From Gemelliphila palaticanis (lineage in GTDB: Bacteria; Bacillota; Bacilli; Staphylococcales; Gemellaceae): a DNA stretch of 64,000 nucleotides. Below, piece by piece: positions 57,639 through 64,000 of this stretch. Under the pieces are notes generated by a model, which had not been told where the DNA came from, made no database searches, and was given only the letters and a program-made list of their open reading frames with translations. The position numbers and the translations under genes were made by a program. Each line of letters begins with the position of its first letter. Within the stretch, counting starts at the first letter, position 1. The stretch covers positions 29,700 through 93,699 of the forward strand of contig JACBYF010000005.1 of the NCBI GenBank assembly GCA_013415235.1, read 5' to 3'.

Positions 57639-58739
57639 ATGAAAAAAATAAAGATAATTTTAATGATTGTGTTCTCAATATTTCTATTGCTACCTTTAAT
57701 ATTTATAAATACTAAATCAGATATAATATCTGAAATAGATAATAGAAAGTTGAAAGATTTACCCGAATTTTCAATAAGTTCAAGTTATTTGAATGATATA
57801 AATAAATATTTTGATGATAGATATGGTGGAAGAGAGTTATTAGTTAATGGCTATGCTTCTCTAAATGATGCATTATTTAATGAACTGGTACATCCTATAT
57901 ATGAGTACGGAACTGATAAATATGTTTTTTTTGGTATGGGAAATAATATAGAATATAGTGATTATCATAAGAAGTTTGCAGAATCTGTATATAAAATAAA
58001 GAGTTATGTAGAGTCAAAAGGGTCAAAATTCTACATGGTAATAAATCCAGAAAAAACTTCAGTTTATACTAATTATTTACCTAAAGGGGTTAATTATAAT
58101 AGAAAATGGATAGAAAAATTAGAATTAGAATTAGAGAAAAAAGGTATAAACTATGTAGATAATACAGAACTCTTAAAAGAAAAAAGCAAGTATGAGTTTG
58201 TATATGATAAGCAATATGATGCAGGTCATTGGAATGATTTAGGTGCTTTTTATGGTGTAAACAATTTATTGAAAAATATAAACAAAGATTTTACAAACGT
58301 TAAGGAAATGGAATTTAGCGACTTTGATATATCAACAGTTCCTCAGAATTTTTTAAAAGTTTCTAAATTTAAAATTAAAGATTATTCACCACTATTTACG
58401 TTGAAAAATGAAGATAATTACGAAGATATAAGTAATAATTATGCAGATATAAAAATTAATAGTAGATATCCAATATTTAGCTATACAAAAAATAATAATT
58501 ATAATGCGAAGATTTTACCTAAAGCTTTGGTTTTTCAAGGAAGTTATTTAAATGGGAGAGAGAAGTTTTTAAAGAGTAGATTTAGTGATTATATAGCAGT
58601 CCATAACTATCAGAATGTTTTTAATATAGATTACTATTATGAAATTTTTCAACCAGATATAGTAATTTTTGAAGTTGCAGAGTATACTATTTCTGATAAT
58701 TATTTTTCAGAAAGTATAATGGATGAATTAAAGTTTTAA
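57639..58739 (+). CDS. AlgX/AlgJ-like (DHHW) acylation partner
   Basis: 366 aa, N-terminal membrane anchor (5-25). Extracytoplasmic SGNH-like fold: FFGMGNNIEYSDYH, FYMVINPEKTSVYTNYLP, and the catalytic-type DAGHWNDLGAFYGVNNLL (D-x-x-H-W). Such proteins accept the acyl group from an MBOAT partner and place it on the polymer. AGGAGG precedes the ATG. Confidence 0.82.
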   Translation: MKKIKIILMIVFSIFLLLPLIFINTKSDIISEIDNRKLKDLPEFSISSSYLNDINKYFDDRYGGRELLVNGYASLNDALFNELVHPIYEYGTDKYVFFGMGNNIEYSDYHKKFAESVYKIKSYVESKGSKFYMVINPEKTSVYTNYLPKGVNYNRKWIEKLELELEKKGINYVDNTELLKEKSKYEFVYDKQYDAGHWNDLGAFYGVNNLLKNINKDFTNVKEMEFSDFDISTVPQNFLKVSKFKIKDYSPLFTLKNEDNYEDISNNYADIKINSRYPIFSYTKNNNYNAKILPKALVFQGSYLNGREKFLKSRFSDYIAVHNYQNVFNIDYYYEIFQPDIVIFEVAEYTISDNYFSESIMDELKF

Positions 58740-58772
58740 CTTTATATTTTTATATTTGAAAGGAATTTTCAT

Positions 58773-60227
58773 ATGAATTTTATGAAAGAAAAAATAGATA
58801 GTTACAATTATGTAGTTAAAGTATATATATATTTGACTATCATTTGTCATATATTATTTTTAATGTCCCCTATAGTAACTTTTATAGTAGGTACACCTTT
58901 ATACAGTTTTCAAAAATATTTTGCAGGAATAGGAATATTATTAGTTTTAATAGATATTATTTTTTATAGATTTATTTTTAAATTGAAATATGCTTACATT
59001 TTTTATAGTATCTTTTTTGTTTCTATAGTATCATCTTTATATACTGTTAAATACGGTATAAAGCATAATTTATTTGATATATTATGGTATTTTATAATTG
59101 TGTCTATATTTTATAGTTATACATTGAGATTAGATAAAGAATTGTTCAAGAAGCAGCTATTGTATTTATATAATCATGTAGCATTTATATGGTCTGTTGG
59201 ATGTATATTATCAATACCCTCTTTTTTATTTAATGTAGGTTATTATAGTAAGGTGAATCCACATTATATAGATGGTTATATCAGACAAGGATTCTTAGAA
59301 AATAGGCTTTTTGGTATTTTTATGGCTATGTATAATTCAGCTATGACATCTAGCGTATTATTAGTAATAGGAATATTTATATACTTGGTAAATAAAAAAA
59401 ATTATTTACTATTTTATAACGTATTATTTATAACCCACATTTTATTAAGTGGAACAAGAAGCTCAATGATATCTTTAATTTTTACATTTTCAATATTAAT
59501 AGGATATTATGTTTTTTGTAAAAATATAAATTATAGACATTTCAAGAAAATCGGTGTTTCAATATTAGCATTTATTACTTCTTGTTTATTAATATATGGG
59601 GGATTTAGCTTATATAAAAAAGCATTATCTTATGTTCCTAATATTTATATATTAAAAAGCAATCAAAATAATTATCATGATATAATTCAAAAGTTTCCGA
59701 TGATAAAAAAAGAAGAACTAAAAGATAAGTCGTATGAACATATACTTGAGAGAGAAGATGCTAATTTTGAAAATCCATCTAACAATAGACTAGATATTTG
59801 GCTTGACTATTTTAAAATTTATAAGGAAATTGGTTTCATAGGTTTATCTCCTAATAATTACTCAAAATACATACAGGAACATGCCCCAGATTTATTCATA
59901 GTTCAATATGTGAAAGATAGTATGCCAGAAAGATACAAAAATGGGGATATATATGAACCACATAATAGTTATTTATATTTGTATGTTTCTACTGGATTGA
60001 TAGGATTATCATCCTTTATGATCTTTTTAATAATATTAATAATTAAAATTTTAAAATATTTGAATCAAAAAAGATATGTAGACACTTACTTCTATATGTC
60101 TATATCATTAATTATTTTTTATTTAAGTAATATGTTTTTTGATTCTATAGTATTATTTGATAATGATGCTATTACAATAGTTTTTTGGTTATTATTAGGT
60201 TTTGTTACAAAAATTGTATCTAAATAA
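58773..60227 (+). CDS. O-antigen ligase/polymerase-like membrane protein (probable Wzy)
   Basis: 484 aa, about 11-12 membrane helices with one large external loop (about residues 285-400), the shape of Wzy polymerases and Wzy_C ligases. LLSGTRSSMISLIFTFSIL and NRLDIWLDYFKIYKEIGF followed by PHNSYLYLYVSTGLIGL match the Wzy_C pattern. With the flippase gene nearby this implies Wzx/Wzy-dependent assembly. AAAGGA lies 9 nt before ATG 58773. Confidence 0.8.
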   Translation: MNFMKEKIDSYNYVVKVYIYLTIICHILFLMSPIVTFIVGTPLYSFQKYFAGIGILLVLIDIIFYRFIFKLKYAYIFYSIFFVSIVSSLYTVKYGIKHNLFDILWYFIIVSIFYSYTLRLDKELFKKQLLYLYNHVAFIWSVGCILSIPSFLFNVGYYSKVNPHYIDGYIRQGFLENRLFGIFMAMYNSAMTSSVLLVIGIFIYLVNKKNYLLFYNVLFITHILLSGTRSSMISLIFTFSILIGYYVFCKNINYRHFKKIGVSILAFITSCLLIYGGFSLYKKALSYVPNIYILKSNQNNYHDIIQKFPMIKKEELKDKSYEHILEREDANFENPSNNRLDIWLDYFKIYKEIGFIGLSPNNYSKYIQEHAPDLFIVQYVKDSMPERYKNGDIYEPHNSYLYLYVSTGLIGLSSFMIFLIILIIKILKYLNQKRYVDTYFYMSISLIIFYLSNMFFDSIVLFDNDAITIVFWLLLGFVTKIVSK

Positions 60228-60276
60228 AAATAATAAGCTGTATACAATTTATAAATTGTATACAGCTTATTATTTT
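60227..60276. terminator. Perfect 50-bp palindromic terminator
   Basis: AAAATAATAAGCTGTATACA and five more bases mirror exactly about the centre (60251/60252). It spans the stop codons of both convergent genes (wzy-like and licD) and ends in T runs on each strand. Confidence 0.9.
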
Positions 60277-61081
60277 ATCTTTCTATATAGTGAACTTTTA
60301 TTTTATGGGGATTAGTTCTCTTTTCTATTGGTGGTAGTTCCATATAATCGCCATATAGTCCCTTTAGTATAAAATCATAATCTTTAGGGGCAGGTAACAT
60401 TAAACCTTCAAATTCTAAATTAGTAAGCTCTTTTGAAATATCTAAAGGGAATATTTCCTTATCTTTTTCTTTAGACATTATAAAAGCAGAAAATGTGGGT
60501 TTATTTGAACTGTATTTTCTAATTTTTCTTTCTATAATATGGGCAAATAGTCTAGGGGATACTGGTTTTAGTAAGTACCATAGACTTAATCTAATATAAT
60601 CCTTTATAATACTATCCTTGTGAATAATATTTTCTTTATTTGTGAAAGAAATTAGTTTTAAACTTTCCCAAAAGTAGCTACTATTAATTATTTTTTTATT
60701 ATCAAAATAATTTAAAGGAAAAATATCTATAAAAATACCTGAATCATAGGTTTTGTAACTAAGAGAATCTATTACACGAGTATTCGGATCGTGAATTTTT
60801 ATAAAATTATTAAAATATTTTTTATCTGTTTTTAACGAAAGTATCCTATACTTATTTCCTTCTTTACTATACAAATCAATAAATTTATTATAATCATTTA
60901 CTTCCATTGTTAAATCTATATCATCATCCCACGGAATAAACCCCTTATGTCTAACGGCGCCTAATAGAGTGCCATAGTTTATGAAGTATTTTATATTATT
61001 TTTTTTACAAAATGTATCTATATCTCTTAATATATCTAACTGAATATTTTTTATTTCTTTATCACTTAAAAATTTTGTCAT
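60275..61081 (-). CDS. licD: LicD-family phosphotransferase (intact copy)
   Basis: 268 aa. KYFINYGTLLGAVRHKGFIP and WDDDIDLTM give the LicD metal/nucleotide motif; also TYDSGIFIDIFPLNYFDN and the C-terminal YGDYMELPPIEKR. It is paralogous to the frameshifted copy at 50965, much as pneumococcus has LicD1 and LicD2, which add two phosphocholines per repeat. It might use CDP-choline or CDP-ethanolamine. It lies 6 nt after the flippase gene in a minus-strand operon. Confidence 0.9.
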   Translation of the reverse strand: MTKFLSDKEIKNIQLDILRDIDTFCKKNNIKYFINYGTLLGAVRHKGFIPWDDDIDLTMEVNDYNKFIDLYSKEGNKYRILSLKTDKKYFNNFIKIHDPNTRVIDSLSYKTYDSGIFIDIFPLNYFDNKKIINSSYFWESLKLISFTNKENIIHKDSIIKDYIRLSLWYLLKPVSPRLFAHIIERKIRKYSSNKPTFSAFIMSKEKDKEIFPLDISKELTNLEFEGLMLPAPKDYDFILKGLYGDYMELPPIEKRTNPHKIKVHYIER

Positions 61082-61087
61082 AATAAT

Positions 61088-62569
61088 TTATCCAACCAAT
61101 CTTTTTATAGTATTTTTTACGGATTTAAATATCTCCAGTAATATTTCATCTTTTATAATAAAGTTTATAATAATATATAGTACAGCAGACGAAATAATCG
61201 TTATTAATGTATTCATGATTAAATTTAAATTCATAAATTTATCATTAGGATAGAAAATACTCACAATATAGAATATTAAGAAAAAAGAAGATGATATTAT
61301 TAGGTATTTAAATAAGTTAGAAAATATAATTTTTAGTGAAATTATATTTTTTCTTTTTATTATATTTATATAAAATATTACAATAATAAATTCGGCTAAC
61401 ATAGTAGTTCCAACGTAGTATTCAGGATTATATAAATTTAAATTATAGAGTATAGTATTGAGTATAAGGTTTATAAAGCCACCTATAAAAACAAAAAGTG
61501 TTATTATTTTTTCATGCCCTGTTACAAATAGTATGTGTGTACCTAATATTATTTCCAATATATAAATTATTGCTCTAGCTGCAAAAATTGATGTCGCTAT
61601 ACCTGCTGTAGCAAACTTTTCACTACCATATATTATTGTAGCTGATGGTCCTAATATGATGAGTCCAATACTTATTGGAGCAACAAAGAAAGAGAATGCC
61701 ATACTGCCTTTATAAACTAGGTTTTTATACTCATTGTATTTATTTTGCCCTATATAGTAACTAAGTCTAGGAACATTAACACTTATTGCTCCTGATATAA
61801 CTCCTAATATCATCATTACTATATTGCTAGCCATAACATAGTCGGCAACATAATTTGATGAAGGGGCTTTTGTTAAAAATAATTTATCTAGATATGTAAA
61901 TAACATATTAATATTTGCTAATAGGAATAAGGGGATTAAATTTTTAAATGTTTTTATTAAATTTTTAACTCCTATGCTTACTAACTTTACACTTCTTTTT
62001 ATCCATATAAAACTTAATAGGATATTTAGTATCTCTATACCACTCATTACTAAAGCATAGTTAATTATATCATTTGCTTCTTTTACCATGGTAAATAGTA
62101 ATGTCAGCATTAGAATTCTAATAAAGATAGTTTTATATAAAATAAAACTATAATTTTCAAAAGCTTCATTAACCCATTCTATAGCAAAAAATTGTGATAT
62201 GATTTGCAATCCAAGTATATAATATAAATAATATCTTATATTATTAGTATCTATGCTTTCTACATAAATAACATATATAGTAGTTGTTATAAAAGTTGAT
62301 ATAATTGATATATAAAAAAGTTCTGAGAAAAGTTTATTTATGTTATTTTTATCATTTTTAACTTTACTAATAGCCCTTAATCCATAAGTATATATACCAA
62401 AAGTCGCTAGAGGTATAAAGAATTGCGTAATGGTATTTACGGTGTCATAATTTCCTATATTTTCTTTTGATAAAGTTCGGGCAATATATGGTCCTGTTAT
62501 AAGTGGGAATGCTATATTTAATATTCTCACTAATAAAAAGAAAATTGCATTCAATTTTAAATTTTTCAT
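61088..62569 (-). CDS. wzx: Polysaccharide repeat-unit flippase (Wzx/MATE-like)
   Basis: 493 aa, 14 predicted helices. NAIFFLLVRILNIAFPLITG and PYIARTLSKENIGNYDTVNT open the polysaccharide transport family; PSSNYVADYVMASNIVMMIL and GSEKFATAGIATSIFAARAI lie further in. It moves lipid-linked repeat units to the outer face. GGAGGAG precedes the ATG. First gene of the minus-strand pair with licD. Confidence 0.92.
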   Translation of the reverse strand: MKNLKLNAIFFLLVRILNIAFPLITGPYIARTLSKENIGNYDTVNTITQFFIPLATFGIYTYGLRAISKVKNDKNNINKLFSELFYISIISTFITTTIYVIYVESIDTNNIRYYLYYILGLQIISQFFAIEWVNEAFENYSFILYKTIFIRILMLTLLFTMVKEANDIINYALVMSGIEILNILLSFIWIKRSVKLVSIGVKNLIKTFKNLIPLFLLANINMLFTYLDKLFLTKAPSSNYVADYVMASNIVMMILGVISGAISVNVPRLSYYIGQNKYNEYKNLVYKGSMAFSFFVAPISIGLIILGPSATIIYGSEKFATAGIATSIFAARAIIYILEIILGTHILFVTGHEKIITLFVFIGGFINLILNTILYNLNLYNPEYYVGTTMLAEFIIVIFYINIIKRKNIISLKIIFSNLFKYLIISSSFFLIFYIVSIFYPNDKFMNLNLIMNTLITIISSAVLYIIINFIIKDEILLEIFKSVKNTIKRLVG

Positions 62570-62653
62570 TTTCTCCTCCGTATAAGTTATTATAACATAT
62601 AAAGAGTATATGTGTTATAATAATTATATATAATTAATCTTTTAGGAGAAAGT

Positions 62654-63673
62654 ATGTTAGTATCGGTAATAATAGGTTTACTAAATGAAGAGAAATATTT
62701 ACCTAGAGTAATAGACGATTTAAAAAATCAAACGTATGATAAAAAAAATATAGAATTAGTTTTTATTGATGGAATGTCTACAGATAATAGTTATTCTATT
62801 TTAGAAAAATTTAAAGAAGATAACAAAGACTTTTATGGAATACAGTTGCTTAGAAATCCTAAAAGAATTTTATCTGCTGGAATGAATATAGGAATTAAAA
62901 ACGCTAATGGAGATTGCTTCTTAAAAGTAGATTGTCATTCTCATATTATGTCAAATTTTATAGAAGAAAATGTAAAGACTATAGAAAATGGAGAATATGT
63001 TTGTGGAGGTCCAAGACCTAGCATTATAGAAAGTAAAGACAATTTTTCGAAAACGTTGCTTTTAGTAGAAGAAAATATTTTTGGTAGTGGTATAGCTAAT
63101 TATAGAAAAGAAAGCAAAGTAAAATATGTTAATTCTGTTTTTCAAGGAATGTATAAAAGAGAGGTATTTGAAAAAGTAGGGCTTTTAGATGAACTAGTAG
63201 GAAGAGTAGAAGATAATGAAATACATTATAGGATAAGATCTAGTGGTTATAAAATATGCTACAACAATGATATTTTATCCTATCAATATACTAGACCTAA
63301 CTTAAAAGGCATGTTAAAACAAAAATATAGTAATGGCTATTGGATAGGAAAAGTATCGCATATATATCCTAAGTGTTTTTCTATTTTTCATTTTGTGCCA
63401 TTTTTATTTTTATTATCTATAATAGGAGGTTTATTATTTACCTTTATTTCAGCATTACCCATAAAGCTATTATTTGGTATATATTTCTTTTTGATTATTG
63501 GAATTTCTGTAATAGCTATATTAAATAATAAATTTTCTATAACAAATTTATTGTTACCTATATTGATTTTTCTAGTACATATATCTTATGGAATGGGTAC
63601 CTTAGTAGGTGTATTAAAAGGTTTTAGTTGGAAAAAATATTATTTTAAAAATAAATCAATAGAATATTTATAA
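62654..63673 (+). CDS. Family 2 glycosyltransferase with C-terminal membrane helices
   Basis: 339 aa. GT-A domain: VSVIIGLLNEEKYLPRVIDD, FIDGMSTDNSYSIL, the DCHSHI metal region, and VEDNEIHYRIRSSGYKI. Three or four helices follow (about 246-330). This layout resembles ExoA/EpsO-type transferases. AGGAGAAAG precedes. It is transcribed alone, divergent from wzx, with its own terminator. Confidence 0.9.
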   Translation: MLVSVIIGLLNEEKYLPRVIDDLKNQTYDKKNIELVFIDGMSTDNSYSILEKFKEDNKDFYGIQLLRNPKRILSAGMNIGIKNANGDCFLKVDCHSHIMSNFIEENVKTIENGEYVCGGPRPSIIESKDNFSKTLLLVEENIFGSGIANYRKESKVKYVNSVFQGMYKREVFEKVGLLDELVGRVEDNEIHYRIRSSGYKICYNNDILSYQYTRPNLKGMLKQKYSNGYWIGKVSHIYPKCFSIFHFVPFLFLLSIIGGLLFTFISALPIKLLFGIYFFLIIGISVIAILNNKFSITNLLLPILIFLVHISYGMGTLVGVLKGFSWKKYYFKNKSIEYL

Positions 63674-63680
63674 TAAAAAT

Positions 63681-63708
63681 TAAGCCGATAAATTATCGGT
63701 TTATTTTT
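63681..63708 (+). terminator. Terminator after glycosyltransferase
   Basis: TAAgCCGATA-AAT-TATCGGtTTA followed by TTTTT. Confidence 0.75.
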
Positions 63709-63822
63709 GTAAAGAAAATGTAATATAAAAGAAATATTATAATTATTAATGTATTAGTGCATATGTATTATAATAATATATGCTAGGAAAATTTTGTAGA
63801 ATTAGGAGAAATAGAAAAAATT

Positions 63823-64000
63823 ATGAGAAAAAATAAATTAAGTAAATTATTACTTATGCTATCAGTAATGAGCGCCCCAGCAATAGTAAATGAAGTTATA
63901 GATGAAAATATAGCAGAAGCAAATTATGCGGGAAATGGGTTGTACTACAAAAATGGCTCTTTAGCAAATTGGTGGTATGATGACGGAAAAGACTGGTATT
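63823..64000 (+). CDS. Secreted protein with choline-binding-like repeat, 5' part only
   Basis: 59 codons before the window edge. A signal peptide (RKNKLSKLLLMLSVMSAPAI, cleavage near AEA-N at about 33) is followed by GNGLYYKNGSLANWWYDDGK and DWY. The aromatic/Gly/Asp pattern (W-W-Y-D-D-G-K-D-W-Y) resembles choline-binding/cell-wall-binding repeats. Only one repeat is visible, so the assignment is tentative. It fits a cell surface decorated by the adjacent phosphocholine locus. GGAGAA lies further upstream than usual. Confidence 0.6.
   Translation, partial: MRKNKLSKLLLMLSVMSAPAIVNEVIDENIAEANYAGNGLYYKNGSLANWWYDDGKDWY

Noticed and set aside
56226..58739. D-alanylation (dltB/dltD) of teichoic acid
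   Set aside because: No dltA ligase or dltC carrier gene nearby, and the second protein has the D-x-x-H-W pattern of AlgX/AlgJ types rather than DltD.

Overview
This 64 kb window comes from a low-GC Gram-positive bacterium (Firmicutes). Several things point this way: very AT-rich intergenic DNA, strong AGGAGG-type ribosome binding sites, sigma-A-type promoters, the order S1-domain gene - tilS - hpt - ftsH, and a complete S10-spc-alpha ribosomal operon ending secY-adk-infA-rpmJ-rpsM-rpsK-rpoA-rplQ. The protein sequences, the NanB-type sialidase and the phosphocholine genes suggest a mucosal coccus such as Gemella. The genus call is inference only.

Layout. (1) 1-7.2 kb: a sialidase locus on the minus strand (sugar ABC ATPase, lipoprotein, two permeases, NanB/NanC-like sialidase cut by the window edge), divergent from a GntR/HutC regulator. 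(2) 7.2-18.8 kb: housekeeping genes (S1-domain protein, tilS, hpt, ftsH, folC, folP) interrupted by a complete IS3/IS150-type element, followed by small membrane proteins, a hydrolase and a K+ channel. (3) 18.8-29 kb: a proline-peptide group (Xaa-Pro dipeptidase, POT peptide transporter, proline iminopeptidase, aminopeptidase P), then an NhaC antiporter, a CapA-like protein, a HAD phosphatase and an OsmC protein. (4) 29-43.1 kb: the ribosomal protein operon, with two predicted promoters, a GC-rich leader and two genes under 60 codons (rpmD, rpmJ). (5) 43.1-43.8 kb: a 96-nt stretch with no G, a candidate structured RNA with a terminator, and an ISL3 transposase remnant. (6) 43.8-63.7 kb: a surface-polysaccharide locus. 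(7) 63.8 kb to the end: the start of a secreted protein with a choline-binding-like repeat.

The most interesting part is region 6. It encodes a three-domain regulator/cytidylyltransferase/choline kinase fusion (LicC-LicA type), a tiny membrane protein translationally coupled to an NCS1-type permease (where LicB would be expected), a priming sugar transferase, a DUF1015 protein, and a fused nucleotidyltransferase-PLP enzyme. It also has two LicD paralogues, a DegT aminotransferase, four glycosyltransferases, an MBOAT/AlgX-like acylation pair, Wzy and Wzx. I propose two converging head-group routes. One is choline salvage to CDP-choline. The other is a possible de novo route from serine via phosphoserine and phosphoethanolamine to CDP-ethanolamine. 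Both would be used by LicD transferases to decorate a repeat-unit polymer. One licD is broken by a frameshift in an A7 tract, which could be a phase switch. The choline-binding-like repeat at the window end fits a phosphocholine-decorated wall.
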